A stretch of DNA of 64,000 nt, taken from assembly GCA_040954595.2 (NCBI GenBank), contig CM082577.2:18724001-18788000 (forward strand), given 5' to 3'. The translations under genes were made by a program, and so were the position numbers. The DNA is from Balanoglossus misakiensis. Its lineage: Eukaryota > Hemichordata. The notes beneath the pieces were generated by a model. The model was not told the DNA's origin. It saw only the letters and a program-made list of their open reading frames with translations, and did not search any database. Shown here one piece after another: positions 1-11,946 of this stretch (positions are counted from its first letter, which is position 1; each line of letters starts with the position of its first letter).

Positions 1-1006
1 TCTAGCCTAAAAATTGATAGCACAGAAATTCTTTTTACGGATATGAATCATCATATGCCAAGAATAAGCTATAAATATTTTGGTAATTTTGGCAATGACC
101 TTTGACCTACTTTTGACACATGATTTTTCTGCATATCTAATTCCAGGCTAACCAATAGGGCTATAAGTTTGGTTTTTGATGTATGTGGATTTCTATGTGA
201 TCCAAAAATTTTGCTATTTTTCATGACCCCATTGACCTCTGGTGACCTCATTAAATATGCACATACCTAATTACAGATGAACCCATAGACCTAGAAGTTT
301 TGTTTTTGTTATACATGGACCAGTATGGGGTCAAAATATTTTGCCCAAATGTTGGGTGACCTCGGGTGACCTTTGACCTACTTTTGCATATCTTGACATC
401 CACAGCAGATACAGCCTTGGCGTTTGGAGGTATGGGGCCATAATGAAAAGCCAAAGTTTTGGGTCACCTGTGACACCTGCTTAACTCATTAATTATGTGC
501 ATACCTAATTCTAGGCTAACCAAAAGGGCTAGAGGTCTGTTTTTTGTTGGACATGGACCACTATGGGTCAAAATTTTCTGCCCAAATTTTGGATGACCTC
601 AGATGACCTTTGACGTACTTTTGCATACCTCGGCATCCAAAGCAGGTACAGCCTTGGCATTTGGAGGTATGGGGCCATAATGAAAAGCCAAAGTTTTGGG
701 TCACCTGTGACACCTGCTTTACGCATTATTTATGTGCATACCTAATTCCAGGCTAACAATAAGGGCTAGAGGTCTGGTTTTTGTTGGACATGGACCACTA
801 TGGGTCAAAATTTTCTGCCCAAATGTTGGGTGACCTCTGGGTGACCTTTGACCTACTTAACACTTTAACAGCACCAAACATACATATAACCTTGATATTT
901 CATGGGATAAAACAGCATTATGTTTCTACTCATTAATTATGTGCATATCTAATATCAGATCAGATAATAGAGCTTGGGCCCGGACAATGCTGCTTGCAGC
1001 TTTAAT
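1..1006 (+). repeat. Monomer 1, family A, 5' end outside the window
   Basis: It enters the window in the body just before the first subrepeat and runs through four TGACCTTTGACC-type sites (near 105, 370, 605 and 842). The tail reads GAGCTTGGGCCCGGACAATG followed by the terminal hairpin. Confidence 0.85.
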
Positions 1007-2440
1007 CTTTCTTTCTTTCTTTCTTTCTTTATTCTTGTGTCAATTCTTTGTCGCTCTAGATCTCAGACACCGCTGCAGGTACACTTCTCAAACTTTCTAC
1101 AGTGGTCAAGGTCAATGAGTAGTCGTGCATTGAACCCTTGAATTTTTAATTAGTCACGTGACCTGGCGGCCATATTGGATTTTCTGAAAAAATGCAAATC
1201 TCAGATCTCAGAAACTACAAGTCAGATCGACTTCAAATTTGGTGTGCAGGTACATTACATTCTGCCCATCATTTTTGTAATTGGAAATTATGCTGTCAAT
1301 GTTGCAGTTTTTTTGCTACAATTTTTTTTCTGAAATCCGGCTTAAATTTCAAAAATCTTCTTCTCCAGAACCGGTGACAACCGAGACACGGGGTTTGGGG
1401 TATGTGGTCACCTATCTGATGTCTATCAAGTTTGCGAAAATCATTGTGATTGGTCGAAGATTATGGCGGCCATATTGGATTTTTGAAAAACCATAGTAAA
1501 ACTTCAAAAATCTTCTACTCAAGAACGGGCGATAATTGAGTCACAAGATTTGGGCAGTATGGTCACTATACTGATGTCTATCAAGTTTGCAAAGAGCATT
1601 GTGATTGGTCGAAGATTATGGCGGCCATATTGGTTTTGCGAAAAACGATTAAAAAGTAAAAATTCCCTTTCTAGCCTAAAAATTGATAGCACAGAAAGTC
1701 TTTTTATGGATATGAATCATCATATGACTACAATGTGCTATAAATATTTTGGTAATTTTGGCAATGACCTTTGACCTACTTTTGACGCATCATTTTTCTG
1801 CATATCTTATTCCAGGCTAACCAATAGGGCTATAAGTTTGGTTTTTGATGTATGTGGATTAGTGTGTGATCAAAATATTTTGCTACTTTTCACGACCCCT
1901 TTGACCCCTGCTGACCTCATTAATTATGTGCATAGCTAATTACAGGCGAACCAATAGACCTAGAGGTTTTGTTTTTGTTGGACAGGACCAGTATGGGGTC
2001 AAATGTTTTTACCCAAATGTTGGGTGACCTCTGGTGACCTTTGACCTACTTTCGCAAATCTCAGCATCCACAGCAGATACAGCCTTGGCGTTTGGAGGTA
2101 TGGGGCCATAATGAAAAGCCAAAGTTTTGGGTCACCTGTGACACCTGCTTAACTCATTATTTATGTGCATACCTAATTCCGGGCTAACCAAAAGGGCTAG
2201 AGGTCTGGTTTTTGTTGGACATGGACCACTATGGGTCAAAATTTTCTGCCCAAATTGTGGGTGACCTCTGGGTGACCTTTGACCTACTTAACACTATATC
2301 AGCACTAAACATAGATATAATCTTGATATTTCATGGGATAAAACACAACATTATGTTTCTACTCATTAATTATGTGCATATCTAATAATCAGATCAGATA
2401 ATAGAGCTTGGGCCCGGACAATGCTGCTTGCAGCTTTAAT
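1007..2440 (+). repeat. Monomer 2, family A
   Basis: The head is a (CTTT)n tract at 1007-1030. The body has a GTCACGTGAC E-box at 1153-1162 followed by a GGCGGCCATATTGG block, then two GTGATTGGTCGAAG blocks. Three DR1-like sites lie near 1767, 2036 and 2274. The tail matches monomer 1. Confidence 0.88.
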
Positions 2441-3652
2441 TATTATTCTTCTTCTTCTTCTTCTTCCGAGAAATTAGGCCAGGTAGATCTGGAAAACCGC
2501 AGCACCTAGGGAGCTGAAACTTGGTAGGGTGGTAGGGGCCAATGAGTAGACGTGCAGTGGCCCGTGAATATTTAATTAGTCATGTGACCTGGCGGCCATA
2601 TTGGATTTCCTGAAAACCGTTAACTGAGTCCTTCTCAAAAACTACATGGCCGATCGAGTTCAAATTTGGTGTGCAGGTAGCCTACCTTCTGTCCATCATT
2701 TTACCCCATTGAAATCATGACGTCATACATAAAGTTTTTTTGCTACAATTGTTTTTCTGAAAAACTACTTAAAACTTTAAAAATCTTCTTCTCCAGAACC
2801 AGCGGTTACCGAGTCTCGGGATTTGGGATATGTGGTCACCTAACCTATGTCTATCAAGTTTGCGAAGCGCACTGTGATTGGTCGATCATTATGGCGGCCA
2901 TGTTGGATTTTCGGAAAACCATTGAAAAGTGATAATTCCGTTTTGTAGCCAAAATGTTGACAGCATGGAAATTCTTTTTTTGGATATGAGTCATCGGAAG
3001 TTGTCACAATTTTTCAGGGCAATTTTCACATGACCTTTGACCCAGTTTTAAAACAACTAATTATATATGCATATTCCCCATACCTCCTCTTGTCAAAGCA
3101 CCACAGTCATGAATTTTATGGACATGGGTACCAATGCTGCCAGGACATGGCACAAATATTTTAGTAATTTTGGCAATGACCCTTGACCTATTTCTGAAAC
3201 ATCATTTTTCTGCATATCTAATTCCAGGCTAACCAATAGGGCTAGAGGTCTGGTTTTAGTTGGACATGGCCCAGTCTGGGGTCAAAATTTTATGCCCTAA
3301 TTTTGGGTGACCTTGGGTGACCTTTGATCTACTTTCCCATATCTCAGCATCCAGAGCAGTTAGAGCCCTGGCTTTTATGGGTATTGAGCACATAATGGAG
3401 TCTTACACAAGACCTCATAAATTATGTGCATACTTAATTGCAGGTGAACCAATAGGGCTAGGGGTCTGGTTTTTTGTTGGATCTAGACTAGTATGGGGTC
3501 CGATTTTTTTGCCCAAATTTGGGGTGACCTCAGGTGACCTTTGACCTACTTTCCCATATATTGGTATCTCCAGCAGATATAGCCGTGGCATTTGCTGGTC
3601 ACCATGGGAACCGCTTGTGCCCCCCCCCCCCAACGCTGCTTGCAGCTTTAAT
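2441..3652 (+). repeat. Monomer 3, family D
   Basis: It has a distinct (CTT)n head with CCGAGAAATTAGGCC and a tail in which a C-run leads into AACGCTGCTTGCAG. Its DR1-like sites near 3031, 3178 and 3319 are degenerate. The copy carried in inverse orientation at 26983-28610 belongs to the same family. Confidence 0.8.
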
Positions 3653-3745
3653 TAAGCTATTAGGCTATGTCCACGTCTGTGCAATGGTCCTGTTCAGTGA
3701 CTCTCTATTGGCCCGTGAGCAGAACAGGACCACAATAAAAGGCAA

Positions 3746-3834
3746 ATTATATTATATCATGCTACCGTCCGCGATTCTGATTGGACGAGAGCTATGGTAA
3801 AATACTGTTTTACCACTGCTGATATAATATAATA
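3746..3834. mobile_element. Small palindromic insertion 1 (MITE-like)
   Basis: The ends ATTATATTATATCA and TGATATAATATAAT are inverted repeats, with an inner hairpin GGTAAAA/TTTTACC. Other B monomers read straight through this point (compare near 6303), so this is inserted DNA. It is too short to code for anything and its class is unknown. Confidence 0.6.
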
Positions 3835-3985
3835 GCAATAACCCCCGCCACAGTCGGGTATACACTCGATTTTGGTACAATTAGCTGCACATAGCACTCG
3901 CCTAACGGCTCGTGCTAAATGTCTCGAATTGTACCAAAATCTCGTGTATACCCGCCTGCGGCGCCTGCGGCGGGGGTTATTGCTT
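3835..3985. mobile_element. Palindromic insertion 2 (long-hairpin MITE)
   Basis: It starts GCAATAACCCCCGCC and ends GGCGGGGGTTATTGC. The arms of about 65-70 bp keep pairing through GGGTATACAC and GATTTTGGTACAATT with a few indels, around a loop at about 3890-3925. It directly abuts palindrome 1, so the two may be one compound insertion. I could not resolve a target duplication. Confidence 0.65.
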
Positions 3986-4433
3986 AAATATTGGGCTCAC
4001 CTGTAACACCTGCTTAACTCATTAATTATGTGCATACCTAATTCCAGGCTAACTAATACGGCTAGAGGTTTTGTTCTTGTGGGACATGGACCAGTATGGG
4101 ATCAAAAATTTTTGCCCAAATTTTGGGTGACCTCAGGTGACCTTTGACCTACTCTCCTATATCTCGGCATCCACAGCAGGTACAGACTTGGCGTTTGGAG
4201 GGTTGTGACTAAAATTGAAAAGACAAAATTGGGGGTCACCTGTGACACCTGCTTATCTCATTAATTATGTGCATACCTAATTCCAGGCTAGCCAATAGGG
4301 CTAGAGGTTTGATTTTTGTTGAACATGGACCAGTATGGGGTTAAAATTTCTTGCCCAAATTTTGGGTGACCACCTATGACCTTTGACCTTCGGCTTAAGC
4401 TTGTGCCCGTCATCGCTGCTTGCAGCTATATTT

Positions 4434-4482
4434 AGGGCACAAGCCAAGCAGGCTTGTGCCCTATTGGTATTACTGGGGTTTT
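4434..4482 (+). repeat. 5' hairpin, CACAAG type
   Basis: A 12-bp arm AGGGCACAAGCC pairs with GGCTTGTGCCCT across a 5-nt loop. It is followed by TATTGGTATTACTGGGG and a T-tract that runs into the B head. Confidence 0.85.
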
Positions 4483-5078
4483 TCATCCTCTTCTTTTTCT
4501 TGTGTAGTTTTTTTGCCCAATAGGATCTTGAAAACGGCTGAACCTACAAATCTCAAACTTGGCACAGTGATGCAGGCCTATGAGAGCTGGTGCAGTACCC
4601 TCGTGAATGTTTAATAAGTCATGTGACCTGATGACCATATATGGGCAAAGTTTTCAAATGGGCCTAATTTGCATATGAATGGAGATATCGAAATTCTTTT
4701 AGCAACTTTTGTGGACCATGTGATCAGTGTCCCACATGCCAAATATCAAGGCCGTGGGCCAAGTCTATTTTGAGAAGAAGACTTGTAAGTATTAGTAATT
4801 TTTCATATTTTTGGACCTAGCCATGGGCCTATACTTTCTATAGTTAAGCTATGACGCCATGTACACGTCTGTGCAATGGTCCTGTACAGTGACTGCCTAC
4901 TGGCCCCTGAGCAGAATGGGACCACATTAAAAGGCAAAATTTCAGGCTCACGTGTAACACCTGCTAAACTTATTAATTATGTGCATACCTAATTCCGGGC
5001 TAACTAATAGGGCTAGAGGTTTCGTTCTTTTTGGTCATGGACCAGTATGGGGTTAAAAAAATTTGCCCAAATTCTGGG

Positions 5079-5101
5079 TGACCTCAGGTGACCTTTGACC
5101 T
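5079..5101 (-). promoter_or_regulatory. Representative triple nuclear-receptor half-site (DR1 + DR4)
   Basis: Three TGACCT half-sites lie at 5079-5084, 5089-5094 and 5096-5101. Read on the minus strand they form AGGTCA-N1-AGGTCA-N4-AGGTCA: a perfect DR1 overlapping a DR4. In animals, DR1 is bound by RXR partners, HNF4 and COUP-TF types, and DR4 by TR/LXR types. The same layout recurs in most subrepeats of the array. The match is seen in the sequence; binding is inference. Confidence 0.6.
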
Positions 5102-5863
5102 ACTTTCCTATATCTCCGCATCCAGAGCAGTTACAGACTTGGCGTTTGGAGGGTTGGGACTAAAATTGAAAAGCCAAAATTGGGGGTCACCTGTGACACC
5201 TGCTTATCTCATTAATTATGTGCATACCTAATTCCAGGCTAACCAATAGGGCTAGAGGTTTTGTTCATGTGGGACATGGACCAGTATGAGGTTAAAAAAA
5301 TTTGCCCAAATTTTGGGTGACCTCAGGTGACCTTTGACCTACTGTCCAATATCTCCGCATCAATAGCAGGTACAGACTTGGCGTTTGGAGGGTTGGGACT
5401 ATAATTGGAAAGCCAAAATTGGGGGTCACCTGTGACACCTGCTTATCTCATTAATTATGTGCATACCTAATTCCAGGCTAACCAATAGGGTTAGAGGTTT
5501 GATTTTTGTTGAACATGGACCAGTATAGGCTCAAAAATTTTTGCCCAAATTTTGCATGACCTCAGGTGACCTTTGACCTAATTTTCCATATCTTGGCAAC
5601 CAGAGCAGGCAAAGACTTGGCGTTTGGAGGGTTGGGACTAAAATTGAAAAGCCAAAATTTGGGGGTCACCTGTGACACCTGCATATCTCATTAATTATGT
5701 GCATACCTAATTCCAGACAAACCAATAGGGCTAGAGGTCAGGTTTCTGTTGGACCTGGACTAGTATGGGGGTCAAAACTTTTTGCCCAAATTTTGGGTGA
5801 CCACATATGACCTTTGACCTTCGGCTTAAGCTTGTGCCCGTCATCGCTGCTTGCAGCTATATT

Positions 5864-7184
5864 TCATCTTTTTCTTCTTGTGTAATTTTTTTGCTCAACA
5901 GGATCTTGAAAACGGCTGAACCTACAAATCTCAAACTTGGCACAGTGGTGCAGGCCTATGAGAGCTGGTGCTGTACCCTCGTGAATGTTTAATAAGTCAT
6001 GTGACCTGATGACTATATATGGGCAAAGTTTTCAAATGGGCCTAATTTGCATATGAATGGAGATATCAAAATTCTTTTAGCGATTTTTGCGGACCATGTG
6101 GTCAGTGTCCTACATGCCAAATGTCAAGGCCGTGGGCCAAGTCTATTTTGAGAAGAAGATTTTTTTATTTTTCATATTTTTTGACCCAGCCATAGGCCTA
6201 TACTTTCTATAGTTAAGCTATCATGCTATGTCCACGTTGGCTGTGCAATGGTCCTGTACAGTGACTCTCTATTGGCCCGTGAGCAGAATGAGACCACAAT
6301 AAAAGGCAAAATTTTGGGCTCACCTGTAACACCTGCTTAACTCGTTAATTATGTGCATACCTAATTCCAGGCTAACTAATAGGGCTAGAGGTCTTGTTCT
6401 TGTGGGACATGGACCAGTATGGGATCATAAATTTTTACCCAAATTTTGGGTGACCTCAAGTGACCTTTGACCTACTTTTCTATATCTCGGCATCCACAGC
6501 AGGTACAGACTAGGCATTTGGAGGGTTGTGACTAAAATTGAAAAGACAAAATTGGGGGTCACCTGTGACACCTGCTTATCTCATTAATTAATGCATACGT
6601 AATTCCAGGCTAGCCAATAGGGCTAGAGGTTTGATTTTTGTTGAACATGGACCAGTATGGGGTTAAAATTTCTTGCCCAATTTTGGGTGACCTCAGGTGA
6701 CCTTTGACCTACTTTACCATATCTCGGCAACCAGCGCAGATACAGCCTTGGCATTTGGAGGCATGGAACTCCTAATGGAGCCTTATACTTTACCTCATTA
6801 ATTATGTGCATATCTAATTCTAGGCGAACCAATAGGGCTAGAGGTCTGGTTTTTGTTGGCCCTGGACTAGTATGGGGTCAACATTTTTTGCCCAACTTTC
6901 GGGTGGCCTCAGGTGACCTTTGACCTACTTTCCTATATCTCGGCATCCAGAACAGGTACAGCATTTGTGTTTTGATGGATTGAACTATTAATGGAGTCTT
7001 ACACTTTACATCATTAATTATGTGCATATCTAATTTCAGACAAACCAATAGGGCTAGAGGTCAGGTTTCTGTTGGACCTGGACTAGTATGGGGTCAAAAA
7101 ATTTTGCCCAAATTTTGGGTGACCACATATGACCATTGACCTACGGCTTAAGCTTGTGCCCGTCATCGCTGCTTGCAGCTATAT
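5864..7184 (+). repeat. Monomer 6, family B
   Basis: It has a B head without a hairpin, four DR1-like sites (near 6459, 6699, 6918 and a weak 7131) and a B tail. It closely resembles monomer 17, as part of a larger duplication. Confidence 0.85.
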
Positions 7185-8836
7185 TTCTTTCCGTCTTTAT
7201 TCTTATGTCAATTCTTTGCTCTCCTAGATCTCTGAAACGGCTACAGGTCACTTCTCAAACTTGCTACAGTGGTCAAGGTCAATGAGTAGATGTGCAGTGG
7301 CTTGTGAATACTTAATTAGTCACGTGACCTGGCGGCCATATTGGATTTTCTGAAAATCTTTAAATGGCTTCTTCTCAAAAACCACAGGGCCAATCAAGTT
7401 CAAATTTGGTGTATGGTACACAGGTCCTCTGCCCTTCAAAGTTTGACAATAAAATCCTGAGCGGTCACGTGACTTTGGCCGCCATATTTGATTTTCGAAA
7501 AAGTACAGTAAAATCTTCAAAAATCTTCTTTTCCAGAACCGGAAATAACTGAGTCATGGGATTTAGGGTATGACATCACCTAACTGATGTCTATCAAATT
7601 TGCGTAGACCGTTGTGATTGGTCGAAGGTTATGGCGGCCATATTGGATTTTGTAAAAACCAGTGAAAATTAAGAAATCATTTTTCTAGTCTAAAAATAGA
7701 TAGCATACAAATTCTTTTTGTGGATATGAGTCGTCATATGACTAGAATATGTTGTAAATATTTTGGCAATTTTCACATGACCTTTGACCTACTTTTTTAA
7801 GAACCGGCATATATGCATATAACTCATACTACCTGTTGTAAATGTACCAGAGTTCTGATTTTTGTGCACATTGGTATCACCCCTGCCAGGACCTACCCCA
7901 AATATTTTGGTAATTTTGGCAATGACCTTTGACCTACTTTTGACACATCGTTTTTTTCTTCATATCTAATTCCAGGTTAACCTATAGGGCTATCATTTTG
8001 GTTTTTGATGTATGTGGATTTGTATGTGATCAAAACATTTCGCTACTTTTCATGACCCCTTTGACCTCTGCTGACCTCATTAAATATGCGCAAACTTAAT
8101 TACAGATGAACCAATAGACCTAGAGGTTTGGTTTTTGTTGGACATGGACCAGTATTGGGTCAAAATTTTTTGCCCAAATGTTGGGTGACCGCGGGTGACC
8201 TTTGACCTACTTTTGCATATCTCGACATCCACAGCAGATACAGCCTTGGCGTTTGGAGATATGGGCCATAATGAAAAGCCAAAGTTTTGGGTCACCAGTG
8301 ACACCTGCTTAACTCATTATTTATGTGCATACCTAATTCCGGGCTAATCAAAAGGGCTAGAGGTCTCGTTTTTGTTGGACATGGACCACTATGGGTCAAA
8401 ATTTTCTGCCCAAATTTTGGGTGACCTCAGATGACTTTTGACCTACTTTTGCATATCTTGGCATCCAAAGCAGGTACAGCCTTGGCATTTGGAGATATGG
8501 GGCCATAATGAAAAGCCAAAGTTTTGGGTCACCTGTGACACCTGCTTAACTCATTATTTATGCGCATACCTAATTACGGGCTAACCAATAGGGCTAGAGA
8601 TCTGGGTTTTGTTGGACATGGACCAGTATGGGTTAAAATTTTCTGCCCAAATTATTGGTGACCTCTGGGTGACCTTTGACCTACTTAACACTATATCAGC
8701 ACCAAACATAGATATAACCTTGATATTTCAAGGGATAAAACACAGCATTATGTTTCTACTCATTAATTATGCACATATCTAATACCAAATCAGATAATAC
8801 AGCATGGGCCCCGACAATGCTGCTTGCAGCTTTAAT
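7185..8836 (+). repeat. Monomer 7, family A (a-prime head)
   Basis: The head is TCTTTCCGTCTTTATTC. Two E-box/YY1-like blocks lie in the body near 7319 and 7456, and there are five DR1-like sites. It is nearly identical to monomer 18. Its uninterrupted TTAA at 7669-7672 is the empty counterpart of the insertion at 23969. The tail has the variant CATGGGCCCCGACAATG. Confidence 0.88.
8053..8077 (-). promoter_or_regulatory. Representative A-family half-site cluster (DR3 + DR4)
   Basis: TGACCC at 8053-8058, TGACCT at 8062-8067 and TGACCT at 8072-8077 give direct repeats spaced by 3 and 4 bases. The cluster lies just before CATTAA in most A monomers. The match is direct; function is inference. Confidence 0.5.
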
Positions 8837-10537
8837 TAGGGCACAAGCCAAGCAGGCTTGTGCCATACTGGTATTACTGGGTTTTTTAGGGCACAAGCCA
8901 AGAAGGCTTGTGCCCTATTGGTATTACTGGGGTTTTTCATCTTTAGGGCACAAGCCAAGCAGGCTTGTGCCCTATTGGTATTACTGGGGTTTTTTAGGGC
9001 ACAAGCCAAGCAGGCTTGTGCCCTATTGGTATAACTGGGGTTTTTCATTAGGGCCCAAGCGCACGGAAGCGCTTGGGCCCTATTGGTTTCGTTGGAATTT
9101 TTCTTTCTTTCCGGCTTTCTTTCTTTCTTTATTCTTGTGTCAATTCTTTGGGCAACGAGATCTCAGACACCGCTGCAGGTACACTTCTCAAACTTGCTAC
9201 AGTGGTCAAGGTCAATGAGTAGATGTGCAGTGACTTGTGAATACTTAATTAGTCACGTGACCTGGCGGCCATATTGGATTTTCTGAAAAAAATCAAATCT
9301 CAGATCTCAGAAACTACAAGTCAGATCGACTTCAAATTTGGCATGCAGGTAGACTACCTTCTACCCATCATTTTTGTAATTGGAAATTTTGCTGTCAATG
9401 TTGCAGTTTTTTTGCTACAATTTTTTTTCTGAAATCTAGCTTAAATTTCAAAAATCTTCTTCTCCAGAACCGGTGATAAGCGAGACACAAGGTTTGGGGT
9501 ATGTGGTCACCTAACTGATGTCTATCAAGTTTGCGAAGATCATTGTGATTGGTCGGAGATTATGGCGGCCATATTGGATTTTCGAAAAACCATAGTTAAA
9601 CTCCAAAAATCTTCTTCTCCAGAACGGGCGATGACTGAGTCGCAAGATTCGGGGAGTATGGTCACTACACTGATGTCTATCAAGTTTGCAAAGAGCATTG
9701 TGATTGGTCGAAGATTATGGCGGCCATATTGGATTTTGTAAAAAGCAGTGAAAAATTAAAATTCCTTTTTCTAGTATAAAAATTGATAGCATACAAATTA
9801 TTTTAATGGATATCATTCGTCATATGACTACAATATGTTATAAATTTTTGGCGATTTTTCACATGACCTTTGACCTACTTTTCACACATTATTATTTCTG
9901 CATATCTAATTCCAGGCTAACCTATAGGGCTAGACGTTTGGTTTTTGATGCATGTGGATTAGTGTGTGATCAAAATATTTTGCTACTTTTCATGACCCCT
10001 TTGACCTCTGCCGACCTCATTAATTATGTGCATAGCTAATTACAGGCGAACCAATACAGCTAGAGGTTTGGTTTTTGTTGAACATGGACCAGTATGGGGT
10101 CAAAATTTTTTGCCCAAATGTTGGGTGACCTCTGGTGACCTTTGACCTACTTTCGCATATCTCAACGTCCAGAGCAGATACAGCCTTGGCATTTGGCAGG
10201 ATGGGACCTAAATGTAAAGCCAAATTTTTGGATCACCTGTGACACCTGCTGACCTCATTAAATATGCACATACCTAATTACACGCGAACCAATAGAGCTA
10301 GAGTTTTGGCTTTTGTTGGACATGGCCCAGCATGGGTCAAAAATTTTTGCCCAAATGTTGGTGATCTCAGGTGACCTTTGACCTACTTTACCCTATTTCA
10401 GCCGCAAAAATACACACGTCCTTGTTATGTCATGAAATAATACACCCGATAGAAAATTCTGTTTCTTCTCATTCATACTGCGCATATATAATTCAAGATC
10501 AGCGCTTGGGCCCGACAATGCTGCTTGCAGCTTTAAT
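8837..10537 (+). repeat. Monomer 8, family A with five 5' hairpins
   Basis: Four CACAAG-type hairpins are followed by one CCCAAGCGC-type hairpin, then an A head with CTTT repeats. There are three DR1-like sites. The tail AGCGCTTGGGCCCG is complementary to the last hairpin only, not to the four upstream ones. Confidence 0.87.
8838..9103 (+). repeat. Cluster of five hairpin stubs
   Basis: The units are about 50-57 bp, each a palindrome plus TATTGGTATTACTGGGG (or TATTGGTTTCGTTGG) plus a T-tract. Units 1-4 have GGGCACAAGCC arms; unit 5 has GGGCCCAAGCGC arms. The arms stay complementary although their sequence differs. The third unit is the uninterrupted counterpart of the hairpin split by the transposon at 26110. 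Confidence 0.85.
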
Positions 10538-11631
10538 CCTTTTTTTTTTCTTGTGTAGTTTTTTTGCTCAGGTAGATCTTGAAAACGGCTGAAACTACAA
10601 ATCTCAAACTTGGCACAGTGGTGCAGGCCTATGGGAGCTGGTGCAGTACCTTTGTGAATGTTTAATAAGTCATGTGACCTGATGACTATATATGGGCAAA
10701 GTTTTCAAATGGGCCTAATTTGCATATGAATGGAGATATCAAAATTCTTTTAGCAACTTTTGTGGACCATGTGATCAGTGTCCTACATGCCAAATATCAA
10801 GGTCATTGACCAGTATGGGGTTAAAAAAATTTGCCCAAATTCTGGGTGACCTCAGGTGACCTTTGACCTACTTTCCTATATCTCCGCATCCAGAGCAGTT
10901 ACAGACTTGGCGTTTAGAGGGTTGGGACTAAAATTGAAAAGCCAAAATTGGGGGTCACCTGTGACACCTGCTTATCTCATTAATTATGTGCATACCTAAT
11001 TCCAGGCTAACCAATAGGGCTAGAGGTTTTGTTCTTGTGGGACATGGACCAGTATGAGGTTAAAAAAATTTGCCCAAATTTTGGGTGACCTCAGGTGACC
11101 TTTGACCTACTGTCCTATATCTCCGCATCAATAGCAGGTACAGACTTGGCGTTCGGAGGGTTGGGACTATAATTGAAAAGCCAAAATTGGGGGTCACCTG
11201 TGACACCTGCTTATCTCATTAATTATGTGCATACCTAATTCCAGGCTAACCAATAGGGTTAGAGGTTTGATTTTTGTTGAACATGGACCAGTATAGGCTC
11301 AAAATTTCTTGCCCAAATTTTGCATGACCTCAGGTGACCTTTGACCTAATTTTCCATATCTTGGCAACCAGAGCAGGCAAAGACTTGGCGTTTGGAGGGT
11401 TGGGACTAAAATTGAAAAGCCAAAATTTGGGGTCACCAGTGACACCTGCATATCTCATTAATTATGTGCATACCTAATTCCAGGCTAACCAATAGGGCTA
11501 GAGGTCTGGTTTCTGTTGGACCTGCACTAGTATTGGGATCAAAACGTTTTGCCCAAATTTTGGGTGAACACATATGACCTTTGACCTTCGGCTTAAGCTT
11601 GTGCCTGTCATCGCTGCTTGCAGCTATATTT
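10538..11631 (+). repeat. Monomer 9, family B with internal deletion
   Basis: The B head is closest to monomer 19. At about 10800 the body jumps from ATATCAAGG to TCATTGACCAGTATG. Monomer 19 has about 280 bp more there (about 29573-29852), so this is a deletion. Four DR1-like sites and a B tail follow. Confidence 0.83.
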
Positions 11632-11946
11632 AGGGCACAAGCCAAGCAGGCTTGTGCCCTATTGGTATTACTGGTTTTTTTTACGGGCCCAAGCCAAGCC
11701 AGGCTTGGGCCCGTATTGGTTTCGTTGGGTTTTTACGGGCCCAAGCCAAGCCAGGCTTGGGCCCGTATTGGTTTCGTTGGAGTTTTTACGGGCCCAAGCC
11801 AAGCCAGGCTTGGGCCCGTATTGGTTTCGTTGGAATTTTTAGGGCCCAAGCGCACAGCAGCGCTTGGGCCCTATTGGTTTCGTTGGGGTTTTTAGGGCCC
11901 AAGCGCATACCAGCGCTTGGGCCCTATTGGTTTCGTTGGGGTTTTT
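11632..11946 (+). repeat. Cluster of six hairpin stubs of three types
   Basis: In order: one GGGCACAAGCC type, three CGGGCCCAAGCC types and two GGGCCCAAGCGC types. The left and right arms change together in each type, including the outermost A-T or AC-GT pairs. The last two match this monomer's own tail. Confidence 0.87.

Larger units (their letters stand above)
3653..4432 (+). repeat. Monomer 4, family B, 5'-truncated
   Basis: It starts in the middle of a B body (AAGCTATTAGGCTATGTCC) without a head. Two small palindromic insertions occupy about 3746-3985. Two DR1-like sites are near 4139 and 4378. The tail is the B type, GCTTGTGCCCGTCATCGCTG. Confidence 0.8.
4433..5863 (+). repeat. Monomer 5, family B with one 5' hairpin
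   Basis: It begins with a GGGCACAAGCC/GGCTTGTGCCC hairpin (4434-4482) and then the B head (CTCTTCTTTTTCTTGTGTAG). Four DR1-like sites lie near 5090, 5329, 5569 and 5809, spaced by about 240 bp. The B tail GCTTGTGCCC is complementary to the arm of its own 5' hairpin. Confidence 0.88.

Noticed and set aside
1165-1180. SRF CArG box in GGCCATATTGG
   Set aside because: Only five A/T bases separate CC and GG, one short of the consensus; the YY1-like reading fits better.
3621-3640. Possible assembly gap at the C-run
   Set aside because: The C-run is also present in related form in the inverted D monomer (GTTGGCGGGG), so it is a normal if unstable tail variant.
4434-4482. Rho-independent-terminator-like hairpin plus T-tract
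   Set aside because: Shape fits, but the context is eukaryotic repeat DNA with no bacterial gene, and the T-tract is part of the pyrimidine head.
8769-9218. 149-residue open frame across hairpin stubs
   Set aside because: The peptide repeat follows the 51-bp stub period, the opposite strand is open too, and sequence similarity follows DNA structure rather than codons.
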